NCBI GenBank assembly: GCA_017621815.1
Contig: JAGASK010000029.1
Span: 124,001-188,000 of the forward strand
Source: Lachnospiraceae bacterium
GTDB lineage: Bacteria; Bacillota; Clostridia; Lachnospirales; Lachnospiraceae
Direction of reading: 5' to 3'
DNA: 64,000 nucleotides
Positions 51,192 through 58,370 of this stretch are shown piece after piece (position 1 is the stretch's first letter; each line of letters starts with the position of its first letter). The notes under the pieces were generated by a model that made no database searches, was not told the DNA's origin, and saw only the letters and a list, made by a program, of their open reading frames with translations. Position numbers and translations under genes: made by a program.

Positions 51192-51387
51192 AAGAAAAAA
51201 AGAGACTTCAGGGCACCGTTATCGTGCGCCAAAAGTCTCGTACTTCCTTTTTCGGAACTTCCGCTTTCGGAACTTCCATTTTGGGAAGTGTCCAGCCACG
51301 GCTTCCTGCCGGGGATTGTTGGCTGAACCCTTTTTACTACTCCCTTTTAACTAAAAAAACTCTACCAAAAAACTGCCTTTCTGTCAA
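51192..51387 (-). promoter_or_regulatory. Promoter and riboswitch-like leader of the cation antiporter
   Basis: Minus-strand TTGACA (51382-51387) and TAGAGT (51359-51364) are 17 bp apart, so RNA should start near 51352. It begins AAAAGGGAGTAG and can fold into GGGAGT/ACTTCCC (P1), CAGCC/GGCTG (P2) and CGGC/GCCG (P3). Two tandem GGAAGTTCCGAAA repeats follow, then a terminator: GAGACTT/AAGTCTC around a GGCGCAC/GGTGCC stem, with seven T. The ATG is 88 bp further on. The GGGAGTAG segment recalls the conserved GGGGAGUAG of yybP-ykoY manganese riboswitches, but I cannot match the rest. Confidence 0.65.
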
Positions 51388-51394
51388 CCACATA

Positions 51395-52765
51395 TTATTT
51401 TTCTCCAATATGCCGTATAATCTTTTTATTAATTCTTGTTATAAAAATAACGGACATTATCAGCGACACCACTTCCGCAATAGGGAAAGCCCACCATACA
51501 TAATTGACATTCCCCAGTCTGGAAAGCAGATAAGCTGCCGGCAAAAGAACCACTAACTGCCTTGCAAATGATACCAGCATACTGTATACACCATTTCCCA
51601 GCGCCTGAAATACCGAACTGCAGACAATACAAAATCCTGCAAGCAAAAAGCTGAGACTGATAGTTCTCAAGGCAGGTATTCCGATTTCCAGCATAGTCTC
51701 GGAAGCCTCAAACAACATAAACAGCTGAGACGGAAAGATTTGAAATACCATAAATCCCACAGCCATAATGATTACAGCATACATGATGCTGAGCTTAATC
51801 GTCTTAACCAGCCTGTCCCTTTTACCTGCCCCATAATTATAAGCAATAATAGGCACCATACCGTTATTCAGTCCGAATACAGGCATAAAAATGAAACTCT
51901 GAAGCTTAAAATAAACACCGAATACTGCCGCTGCAGTAGAAGTGAATACAATTAAAATTCTGTTCATGCCATATGTCATAACCGAACCGATTGCCTGCAT
52001 TATAATAGAAGGAATTCCTACTACGTAAATCTGTCCTATAATAGGTAATTCCGGTTTAAAACCTTTAAGGGAAAGGCTGATTTCCGTGTTTTTCTTTATA
52101 TTAATAATAAATGCAAATACAGCTGCAATAATCTGCCCGATTACTGTAGCTACGGCAGCTCCTGTCACGCCCATCTTCGGAAAACCCAGATAACCGAAGA
52201 TTAAAACAGGATCCAAAATAATATTGATGATTGCGCCTGTTCCCTGCGTAATCATCGTATAAAAAGTTTTACCTGTTGACTGGAGCAGCCGTTCAAAAAC
52301 AAACTGTCCATACATCCCGAATGAGAAGCAGCATACAACCGTCAGATATTCCTTTCCGTATTCAAGAATCTGCGCATCCGTTGTCTGGCTCATATAAAAA
52401 GGATTTACTGCCGTAAGCCCCACAATAAGAAAAATAATATAATTGACTGCAGCCAGAAACATACCGTTTACAGCTACTTTATTTGCTTTCTCAAACTCCT
52501 TTTCACCAAGAGACCTGGAAAGCAGCGCATTAATACCTACTCCCGTTCCCGCTCCCAGCGCAATCATAAGGGACTGAATCGGGAATGCCAGTGATACTGC
52601 CGTCAAAGCATTTTCATTAATTCTTGATACAAAGATGCTGTCCACAATGTTATAAAGAGCCTGGACAAGCATGGAAATCATCATGGGCAGTGACATGCTG
52701 ATCAGCAGTTTATTTACGGGCATAACTCCCATTTTGTTTTCTTTTACCATATCTTTTGAATCCAT
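51395..52765 (-). CDS. MATE family efflux transporter (second)
   Basis: 456 residues from the ATG at 52765, with AAAGGA upstream; a TTG nine bases earlier is less likely. Twelve membrane segments: LLISMSLPMMISMLVQALYN, IVDSIFVSRI, and MVPIIAYNYGAGKRDRLVK in the second half. It is not adjacent to or a close copy of the other MATE gene, though they share the PxxAxNxGAG pattern. The leader contains a terminator, so induction by attenuation is possible. Substrate unknown. Confidence 0.92.
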   Translation of the reverse strand: MDSKDMVKENKMGVMPVNKLLISMSLPMMISMLVQALYNIVDSIFVSRINENALTAVSLAFPIQSLMIALGAGTGVGINALLSRSLGEKEFEKANKVAVNGMFLAAVNYIIFLIVGLTAVNPFYMSQTTDAQILEYGKEYLTVVCCFSFGMYGQFVFERLLQSTGKTFYTMITQGTGAIINIILDPVLIFGYLGFPKMGVTGAAVATVIGQIIAAVFAFIINIKKNTEISLSLKGFKPELPIIGQIYVVGIPSIIMQAIGSVMTYGMNRILIVFTSTAAAVFGVYFKLQSFIFMPVFGLNNGMVPIIAYNYGAGKRDRLVKTIKLSIMYAVIIMAVGFMVFQIFPSQLFMLFEASETMLEIGIPALRTISLSFLLAGFCIVCSSVFQALGNGVYSMLVSFARQLVVLLPAAYLLSRLGNVNYVWWAFPIAEVVSLIMSVIFITRINKKIIRHIGEK

Positions 52766-52807
52766 AAAACGCAAATCCTTTCCGTTTTTAGCGTAACAAA
52801 AAAAGAG

Positions 52808-52914
52808 AAATCAGAAATCCCTGATTTTTCTTTTTCTAAACTGCATATAATGTTTATATTATATACAATTAAATATACGCATAATTATTATACAGCTGAT
52901 ATATAACTTTGCAA
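52808..52914 (-). promoter_or_regulatory. MATE gene promoter and attenuator-like leader
   Basis: Minus-strand TTGCAA (52909-52914) and TATAAT (52887-52892), 16 bp apart, should start a transcript that meets a terminator before the gene: AAATCAG/CTGATTT (52808-52827) followed by CTCTTTTTTTG. A short frame ATGCAGTTTAGA...TGA (52811-52846, 11 codons) ends inside that hairpin but has no clear ribosome site. Confidence 0.5.
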
Positions 52915-53009
52915 GCATTTTTTTAAGCACTTTTCCCTGTAAAAACCTGAAGGGAAAACTTTTGGAAAATTCGCTGGAAAATTCCTTTTGAAAAATTTTC
53001 AATTTTTTG

Positions 53010-53038
53010 TTGACAGAATTCTCCACATCAAATATAAT
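53010..53038 (+). promoter_or_regulatory. tRNA cluster promoter
   Basis: TTGACA and TATAAT, both perfect consensus, spaced exactly 17 bp, 42 bp before tRNA-Pro. Confidence 0.85.
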
Positions 53039-53079
53039 ATATCTTGCGTTGTGTGAGTGTCAACAAGGAAAGAGACCAG

Positions 53080-53154
53080 CGGGGTGTGGCTCAGCTTGGC
53101 TAGAGCGCCTGGTTTGGGACCAGGAGGTCGCAGGTTCGAATCCTGTCACCCCGA
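53080..53154 (+). tRNA. tRNA-Pro (UGG)
   Basis: Acceptor CGGGGTG/CACCCCG, anticodon loop TTTGGGA (TGG), T-loop TTCGAATC. First of six tRNAs in one transcript. Confidence 0.95.
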
Positions 53155-53179
53155 TTTAATAACAACGCAGTTTGATTCT

Positions 53180-53250
53180 GCGGGTGTAGTTCAATGGTAG
53201 AACACCAGCCTTCCAAGCTGGATACGTGGGTTCGATTCCCATCACCCGCT
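53180..53250 (+). tRNA. tRNA-Gly (UCC)
   Basis: Acceptor GCGGGTG/CACCCGC, anticodon loop CTTCCAA (TCC), T-loop TTCGATTC; 71 nt. Confidence 0.95.
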
Positions 53251-53274
53251 TTGTACTTGATTTCAGGTGCATGT

Positions 53275-53348
<74 letters not shown>

Positions 53349-53398
53349 CTTTGAGATATGGATAAAGTCAATTGGCTGTTATGTACTATCTCTCATAT

Positions 53399-53473
53399 GG
53401 TGGGTATGGCGCAGTTGGCTAGCGCGCCAGATTGTGGCTCTGGAGGCCGAGGGTTCGAGTCCCTCTATCCACC
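53399..53473 (+). tRNA. tRNA-His (GUG)
   Basis: Acceptor GTGGGTA/TATCCAC with the extra G at position -1 opposite C73, a His identity element. Anticodon loop TTGTGGC (GTG). Confidence 0.94.
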
Positions 53474-53481
53474 CTTTACCA

Positions 53482-53501
53482 AGCTTGCCTTTGGGCAAGC
53501 T
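53482..53501 (+). other. Hairpin between tRNA-His and tRNA-Gln
   Basis: AGCTTGCC pairs with GGCAAGCT around a 4-nt loop. No T-run follows, so it is more likely an RNA-processing feature than a terminator. Confidence 0.4.
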
Positions 53502-53530
53502 ATTGTTCCAGGGATGAGCTTGGTGTATAT

Positions 53531-53602
53531 TGGGCTATCGCCAAGCGGTAAGGCACAGGACTTTGACTCCTGCATTCGCTGGTTCGAATCCAGCTAGCCC
53601 AG
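53531..53602 (+). tRNA. tRNA-Gln (UUG)
   Basis: Acceptor TGGGCTA/TAGCCCA, anticodon loop CTTTGAC (TTG), T-loop TTCGAATC. Confidence 0.95.
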
Positions 53603-53623
53603 TTTTGTTTTATAATTATATAT

Positions 53624-53696
53624 GGGCTACTAGCTCAGGTGGTAGAGCACTTGACTTTTAATCAAGTTGTCCCGGGTTCGAGTCCCGGGTGGCTCA
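53624..53696 (+). tRNA. tRNA-Lys (UUU)
   Basis: Acceptor GGGCTAC/GTGGCTC with two wobble pairs, anticodon loop CTTTTAA (TTT), T-loop TTCGAGTC. Last tRNA before the terminator. Confidence 0.94.
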
Positions 53697-53698
53697 TT

Positions 53699-53736
53699 AA
53701 AAAAAGTTGTTAAGCATTTTGTTTAACAACTTTTTT
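53699..53736. terminator. Bidirectional terminator between the tRNAs and the phosphoesterase gene
   Basis: GTTGTTAA pairs with TTAACAAC, flanked by A-run and T-run on both sides, serving the tRNA transcript (plus) and the operon ending at 53749 (minus). Confidence 0.85.
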
Positions 53737-53748
53737 GTTAGTATTCTT

Positions 53749-54228
53749 TCAGAGATAATTAATTGTGAAATGGGCATCCCCGTTTTTATCCAAATCCATG
53801 ATTATATATGAAGGTTTTTTCCCTTCCTGTCTCGGATATGTAAGGCTTCCCGGATTAATTGCTATAATATCACTTTCAATATCTATCACAGGCCTGTGTG
53901 AATGTCCGTACATCACAATATCCACGCCTCTTTCCCGTGCTTCTCTCTTTATATTTTCATTGCTCATAGATACATAATATGTATGTCCATGAGTCAGCCA
54001 TACTTTATATTTACCTATGTTAAACTCTTTTTCTCTTGGCAAATCAGAAAAAAAGTCATTATTTCCCATTACCATCTGTACAGGGCATCCGGCACATTCC
54101 GCAATCAGATATTCACTGCCTTCAATATCACCGCAGTGAATAACCATATCAACGGGTGCAACTCTTTCAATTACCCGAATGTAATTATCATTATGATGAT
54201 GTGTGTCACTGACAATCAATACTTTCAT
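53749..54228 (-). CDS. YfcE/MJ0936 family metallophosphoesterase
   Basis: 159 residues with all calcineurin-like motifs: MKVLIVSDTHHHNDN (D-x-H), VIHCGDIEG (GD), VMGNNDF (GNxD), WLTHGH and MYGHSHRPV. Such short enzymes are metal-dependent phosphodiesterases of unsettled substrate. It is the last gene of an operon and starts 30 bp after the XTP pyrophosphatase. Confidence 0.92.
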   Translation of the reverse strand: MKVLIVSDTHHHNDNYIRVIERVAPVDMVIHCGDIEGSEYLIAECAGCPVQMVMGNNDFFSDLPREKEFNIGKYKVWLTHGHTYYVSMSNENIKREARERGVDIVMYGHSHRPVIDIESDIIAINPGSLTYPRQEGKKPSYIIMDLDKNGDAHFTINYL

Positions 54229-54258
54229 ACTTTATCCCCAACTTCGCATATAAGTATC

Positions 54259-54870
54259 TTATATGTTCTCCTCAAGTCTTTTTCTGATAGCACGCAGTGC
54301 TTTTCCTCTATGGCTGATTTCATTCTTTTCATCTTCTGATAATTCTGCTGTGGTTTTCCCATAGTCCGGGACATAAAAAATCGGGTCATAGCCAAAACCG
54401 TTGTCTCCGCGTTCTTCATATCCGATTCTTCCTTCTATGGTACCTGTTTCGGTAATGATATTTCCGCCGGGAAGCGCCGCCGCTATGGCACAGACAAAAC
54501 GAGCCGTTCTTTTCTCATCCTCCACACCGTTTAATCTTTCTATCAGATTGGCATTCTTTATGCGATAAGAAGTATCCTCTCCCATATACCTTGCAGAATA
54601 AATTCCGGGCTCCCCATTCAAATAATCAATTTCAAGTCCTGAATCATCAGCAAGAACAATCGCATCCTCAACTTTCAATGAAACTGCCCTGGCCTTAATC
54701 ACGGCATTTTCCGCAAAGCTTTTACCATTCTCAACAATATCCGCATTGATACCGGCTTCTTTCATTGAAAGAATCTCTGTTTCTTCTCCGCCTATCTTCA
54801 TATTTTCAAGTATTTTTCGTATTTCACGCATTTTACCCTGATTTCCGGTTGCAAAAATAATTCTGCGCAT
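54259..54870 (-). CDS. rdgB: XTP/dITP diphosphatase (Ham1/RdgB family)
   Basis: 203 residues: IIFATGNQGKMREIRKIL at the N-terminus, IVLADDSGLEIDYLNGEPGI, SARYMG, and the NGFGYDPIFYVPDYGKT nucleotide-binding segment, then SHRGKALRAI. It removes non-canonical purine triphosphates (XTP, ITP, dITP) from the nucleotide pool. It follows the amidase-like gene by 21 bp. Confidence 0.95.
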   Translation of the reverse strand: MRRIIFATGNQGKMREIRKILENMKIGGEETEILSMKEAGINADIVENGKSFAENAVIKARAVSLKVEDAIVLADDSGLEIDYLNGEPGIYSARYMGEDTSYRIKNANLIERLNGVEDEKRTARFVCAIAAALPGGNIITETGTIEGRIGYEERGDNGFGYDPIFYVPDYGKTTAELSEDEKNEISHRGKALRAIRKRLEENI

Positions 54871-54891
54871 AAATTATCCTCTTTCGATTAC

Positions 54892-55947
54892 TTATTGAAT
54901 TTCCTCATATACCTTTATAATGGCATTATAAATTCCCGTTGCAATCTTATCTATGTATTCTTCCCTGCTCAGTAAGGCAGCCTCCTGTTTATTGGTAATA
55001 TAACCCACATTGACTGCTGCAGCCGGTATGACGGACTGTCGAAGGGTATATTCTTCCTTCTCTGCCTCTACAAGTCCGACAGCCTTACCCTTAATGGCAG
55101 TTACCACTTCCCTCTCCAGGCAGTCCGCCAATTCTACATTACCGAATCCCGGAATAAAATAATCACCATTATAAACAGCGCTCGTCCCATATACCGAAGA
55201 ATCTTCGGACGCACTCAACTGAATACGGATATACATATCTGCTCTTGTTTCGTTACCAAGCGCCGTCCTGTCTTCTTTTGAAGGATTCACATCATCCATT
55301 CTGGTATAGTATGCTTTAATGTCGCTTCCATCCAGCTTTTCCTTCAATTTTCTGGCAATCTGCAGGTTTATATCCTTTTCCAGAATATTTTCTGCCGTAT
55401 ATCCCAAATCACTGCCTCCGCATGCCGGGTCAATTACTACAATTTTGTCATACATCTCAGCAGGCGCCAAAAAACTGATATAAAGATTTTCGTTTTCTAA
55501 AATAGTACGGCATTCATAAATTCCTGTCAACTGAAAATTAAGGGCAATTCCCTCTTTTGTCACTTCAAAAGAGCCCTGTCTGACTGATTCCCTGTTTCCT
55601 GAAATAACATTTTCTTCATAAAAATCTTCGTCAGCATTTGGTATCAAAATCCACAAAGCTCTGTCCATATAATGATTTTCAATAATAATATCATCAGCCT
55701 TGCATCCTTCAGGCAGCGGTATCCTCAAATAGCTTGTATCAGCTTCGCCCAGTTTAAAGGTAAGGTTCTTTACTGCTCCGTCTCCGGCAGTATTTTCCTT
55801 TACTGCCAGGTTTTCCATCACCTCATCCTGAGCCACATCAGCAATAGTGATTACTTTATTTGCTGACATCCCAAAAATCATTCCCATAGCTGCAAGAAAA
55901 AATACAAGACTGCAGACCGCCGTTTTTTTCATCAATGTCTGATTCAT
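54892..55947 (-). CDS. Amidase_3 domain protein lacking zinc ligands (probable inactive N-acetylmuramoyl-L-alanine amidase)
   Basis: 351 residues from the ATG at 55947 (GAGGTG just upstream). A membrane anchor (VCSLVFFLAAMGMIFGM), a region of unknown fold (about 45-165), then an amidase_3 domain (about 170-345). The zinc site is lost: the usual DPGHGG reads VVIDPACGGSDLG (His to Cys), the second His (SIHxN-type) reads IRIQLSAS, and the late catalytic Glu (VEVGF-type) reads AVNVGYITN. Only the middle Glu (ILEKDINLQIA) remains. It may bind peptidoglycan or regulate another amidase. It begins 2 bp after the methyltransferase stop. Confidence 0.82.
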   Translation of the reverse strand: MNQTLMKKTAVCSLVFFLAAMGMIFGMSANKVITIADVAQDEVMENLAVKENTAGDGAVKNLTFKLGEADTSYLRIPLPEGCKADDIIIENHYMDRALWILIPNADEDFYEENVISGNRESVRQGSFEVTKEGIALNFQLTGIYECRTILENENLYISFLAPAEMYDKIVVIDPACGGSDLGYTAENILEKDINLQIARKLKEKLDGSDIKAYYTRMDDVNPSKEDRTALGNETRADMYIRIQLSASEDSSVYGTSAVYNGDYFIPGFGNVELADCLEREVVTAIKGKAVGLVEAEKEEYTLRQSVIPAAAVNVGYITNKQEAALLSREEYIDKIATGIYNAIIKVYEEIQ

Positions 55948-55949
55948 AA

Positions 55950-57095
55950 TCACCTCTGCTTCGGCGGTTTAGGCCCCGGAAATTGATAAAAATACGTTTT
56001 CATCATCCCATTATATATTTTTCTGTTTTTAGCCGCCTTCATTTTCATTGATTCTTCTGCCTGTTCATAAGCAGTAATTAAATACATGGACCATGAATCC
56101 AGAGTTCTGAACCTTTCCCCTATTGTTCTGTAAAGTGAAGGAAGATTTTTCTTTTCCTCTATCCTTTCTCCGTAAGGCGGATTCGTTATAATAAAACCAT
56201 ATTTTTTACTATGGCTGAGTGCCGAAACATCTCTTCTCTGGAAATGAATCAGAGAATCCACCCCTGCAAGCCTTGCATTTTCTCTGGCAATGTCCACCAT
56301 CTTTTCATCAATGTCATAACCCTGAATATCTGTATCCACATTCAGATTTACCATTTCCCTGGCCTCATCTACAGCATGATACCATTCCTTTGAAGGCACC
56401 AGGTGCTGCCATTTTTCAGCCGTAAATTCCCTGTTCATTCCGGGAGCAATTCCGGCTGCCATCAGTGCCGCTTCAATGGGAAATGTTCCGCTTCCGCAAA
56501 AAGGGTCAACTAAAATCCTGTCCCCCTTCCAGGGTGTCAGCATAATCAGTGAAGCCGCCAGATTTTCCGCAATGGGCGCTTTTGCCGTCAGCTTACGATA
56601 TCCTCTTTTATGTAGAGATTCCCCTGTGGTATCAAGAGCTGCCGTAACCTCATCTTTCATCAGGAACACGCGAATCGGAAAAGGCTCGCCGTCTTCCGTA
56701 AACCAGTTCACCTTATAAATTTCCTTCAAACGCTCCACCATGGCTTTTTTCATCACAGACTGAATATCAGAAGGACTGAAGAGCTTACTCTTTACACTTG
56801 CCGCCTTAGTTACCCAGAATTTTCCATCAACCGGAACAAATTCTTCTAAGGGAAGAGCCTTCGTCCCCTGAAACAGTTCCTCATAGGTTTCCGCATGAAA
56901 GCTTCCTATTTTAATCAGAATCCTCTCTGCCGAACGCAGGAATACATTAGCACGGCAAATTGCTTCTTCATCACCAATAAAGGTAATCCTGCCATCTTCT
57001 ACCTTTGATACATCATATCCCAAATCTGTTATTTCTCTTTTCAACACTGCTTCCAGTCCAAAATGACATGGCGCAATCAATTCGTATCTTTTCAT
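55950..57095 (-). CDS. THUMP-domain class I SAM-dependent RNA methyltransferase (RlmL/YpsC-like)
   Basis: 381 residues. N-terminal THUMP RNA-binding domain (about 1-155: PCHFGLEAVLKREITDLGYD) and a Rossmann methyltransferase domain with DPFCGSGTFPIEAALMA, VNLNVDTDIQGYDIDEKMVD and the active-site IITNPPYGERIEEKK. It is annotated in B. subtilis as YpsC and in enterics as the N-terminal half of RlmL, which methylates 23S rRNA at a guanine N2. It heads an operon with the amidase-like, XTP pyrophosphatase and phosphoesterase genes. Confidence 0.92.
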   Translation of the reverse strand: MKRYELIAPCHFGLEAVLKREITDLGYDVSKVEDGRITFIGDEEAICRANVFLRSAERILIKIGSFHAETYEELFQGTKALPLEEFVPVDGKFWVTKAASVKSKLFSPSDIQSVMKKAMVERLKEIYKVNWFTEDGEPFPIRVFLMKDEVTAALDTTGESLHKRGYRKLTAKAPIAENLAASLIMLTPWKGDRILVDPFCGSGTFPIEAALMAAGIAPGMNREFTAEKWQHLVPSKEWYHAVDEAREMVNLNVDTDIQGYDIDEKMVDIARENARLAGVDSLIHFQRRDVSALSHSKKYGFIITNPPYGERIEEKKNLPSLYRTIGERFRTLDSWSMYLITAYEQAEESMKMKAAKNRKIYNGMMKTYFYQFPGPKPPKQR

Positions 57096-57179
57096 TTCAA
57101 TTTACCCTATAGTTTCAGTTTTTCATGCATTTAGAGTTAGTATAACACACTTTTTCTACTTTTGTATACGTCATACGTC

Positions 57180-57206
57180 AAAAAGGGATGCCGAAGCATC
57201 CCTTTT
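57180..57206 (-). terminator. Terminator of the Asn-rich protein gene
   Basis: AAAAGGGATGC pairs with GCATCCCTTTT around CGAA; A and T runs on both sides. Confidence 0.85.
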
Positions 57207-57228
57207 CTCTGTGACAAAATTGACTGAC

Positions 57229-57375
57229 TTAAAACTCGTTATTCTTCTTATTGCTGTTTGAGCTGTTGTTAGAAGAACTGTTTTTCTGGCTGTTCTTGCA
57301 TTCCTGATTATTCTTGTTCTCCTGATTTTTGTTGTCACAATTCTGATTGTTCTGATTATAATCGTTCTTAGACAT
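57229..57375 (-). CDS. 48-residue Asn/Gln-rich protein
   Basis: The ATG at 57375 has AGGAGG 9 bp upstream and the frame closes at TAA 57229, just before a terminator. The composition is extreme: about 21 Asn, with Gln, Lys and Ser and hardly any hydrophobic residues, beginning MSKNDYNQNNQNCDNKNQEN and ending KKNNEF, with two Cys. It must be disordered and soluble. I do not recognise a family; short hydrophilic Asn-rich proteins of clostridia are sometimes spore- or stress-related. Two GGTAC dyads lie in the promoter region. Confidence 0.75.
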   Translation of the reverse strand: MSKNDYNQNNQNCDNKNQENKNNQECKNSQKNSSSNNSSNSNKKNNEF

Positions 57376-57450
57376 ATTTCATTCCTCCTGATTCTTTAGG
57401 TTACAGGAGTAGTATTTTCTTTTTTATAAGCATTTATTCAAGACTTGCAT

Positions 57451-57527
57451 GGTACTTTAGTACCTGTTTTTTATTTATTTTGCACAATTTTCTTCAAAAT
57501 ATCGACCGGTACTTTTGTACTATTATA
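57451..57527 (-). promoter_or_regulatory. Promoter region of the Asn-rich gene with two GGTAC dyads
   Basis: GGTACTTTAGTACC (57451-57464) and GGTACTTTTGTACT (57508-57521) share the motif GTAC-N4-GTAC and are 57 bp apart. The second directly follows TATAAT (57522-57527, minus strand), where the start point should be; the -35 element is weak. Confidence 0.6.
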
Positions 57528-57631
57528 TCATTGCTTTTTATTTGTCCCTACGCTATAATATAAACGTAAACAGGAAACCCCTTCATATTCCTATTTACAA
57601 CCCTTATATTAATTATTTATACTCCCCAAAT

Positions 57632-57670
57632 AACAGAAAATTCGCAAAGCGGATTTTCTGTTATCATGAA
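57632..57670 (-). repeat. TTCATGACAATAG-type palindromic element, copy 8
   Basis: 39 nt; minus strand TTCATGATAACAGAAAATCC, then GCTTTGCGAATTTTCTGTT. Directly abuts copy 9, giving a tandem pair. Confidence 0.75.
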
Positions 57671-57709
57671 CAATAGAATGGCGCTTTGCGGATTTTCTAT
57701 TGTCATGAA
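57671..57709 (-). repeat. TTCATGACAATAG-type palindromic element, copy 9
   Basis: 39 nt; minus strand TTCATGACAATAGAAAATCC, then GCAAAGCGCCATTCTATTG. Follows the terminator at 57711-57740. Confidence 0.75.
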
Positions 57710-57710
57710 T

Positions 57711-57740
57711 AAAGCCTGTCAGCCCCCCTGACAGGCTTTA
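57711..57740 (-). terminator. Terminator of the gene at 57748-58134
   Basis: AAAGCCTGTCA pairs with TGACAGGCTTT; on the minus strand TTTATTCATGAC follows, entering element copy 9. Confidence 0.8.
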
Positions 57741-57747
57741 TACTTTT

Positions 57748-58134
57748 TTACAATTTATCTTCTCCACGACCTTCTTCCAGTCTTCTTACATACTCATCAG
57801 GATGCCGCTGCATATCAATCATAGTTCTGAATGCTCGCATTACCATTCTCTCTTTATTACATGTCCGCGGATTCTTTCCAATCTCCCGGACGAGATTATA
57901 TTTATCCATCTGCCAGACATATATATCCGACAGGGAATAACCTCTTACTTTTATCTTATCCATAAAAGTATGATGCTCGATATAATAAACAAGCTCCTCA
58001 TAAATATCTCTGCAGGTTATAATATCTGTCCACAGCTTATCTGTCCATTCTTTATCAAATTCCGCATATTCACAGATGTCATAAAAGCCCTGACATACTT
58101 TTATTCTCGATGCATCATATAAAATTCCCTGCAT
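57748..58134 (-). CDS. Hypothetical protein (128 aa)
   Basis: AAAGGAT lies upstream of the ATG at 58134 and a terminator follows the stop, so the gene is probably real. The protein is soluble and mostly helical, rich in acidic and aromatic residues (FYDICEYAEFDKEWTDKLWT, then SLSDIYVWQMDKYNLVREIG). The C-terminal RMVMRAFRTMIDMQRHPDEY is basic. I do not recognise a family. It lies between two sets of palindromic repeats. Confidence 0.65.
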   Translation of the reverse strand: MQGILYDASRIKVCQGFYDICEYAEFDKEWTDKLWTDIITCRDIYEELVYYIEHHTFMDKIKVRGYSLSDIYVWQMDKYNLVREIGKNPRTCNKERMVMRAFRTMIDMQRHPDEYVRRLEEGRGEDKL

Positions 58135-58151
58135 AATAAATTATCCTTTCC

Positions 58152-58255
58152 CACCAAACGGCCTAAAGGCCTTATTGGACAAACGGTCTGACGACCTTAT
58201 TGGACAAACGGCCTAAGGGCCTTATTGGACAAACGGCCTGACGACCTTATTGGAG
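58152..58255. repeat. Four 25-bp palindromic tandem repeats
   Basis: Units start GGACAAACGG and end CCTTATT with no spacers. Units 1 and 3 have GGCCTAARGGCC, units 2 and 4 GGYCTGACGACC, so the array alternates A-B-A-B with a 50-bp higher period. Each unit is itself a short dyad. It lies upstream of the gene at 57748-58134. Confidence 0.8.
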
Positions 58256-58272
58256 TAAATGGAATATAAAAA

Positions 58273-58305
58273 GTGTTCCGCACTATGTATTATAGTACGG
58301 AACAC
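58273..58305 (-). terminator. Terminator of the sugar ABC transporter operon
   Basis: GTGTTCCG...TACTATA pairs with TATAGTG...CGGAACAC; on the minus strand TTTTTATATT follows. Confidence 0.75.
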
Positions 58306-58331
58306 CCTTAAAATTCAACTATTCAATTATA

Positions 58332-58370
58332 CAATAGAAAGTACTCTGTATAAACTTCCTATACTATGAA
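58332..58370 (-). repeat. Palindromic element, degenerate copy 10
   Basis: 39 nt; minus strand TTCATAGTATAGGAAG ... CTTTCTATTG. It sits between the solute-binding protein stop codon and the operon terminator. Confidence 0.45.

Noticed and set aside
51192-51350. T-box leader
   Set aside because: The UGGNACCGCG T-box sequence is missing and the downstream gene is an ion antiporter.
58152-58255. CRISPR-like array
   Set aside because: The 25-bp units have no spacers between them and no cas genes are near; it is a plain tandem repeat.
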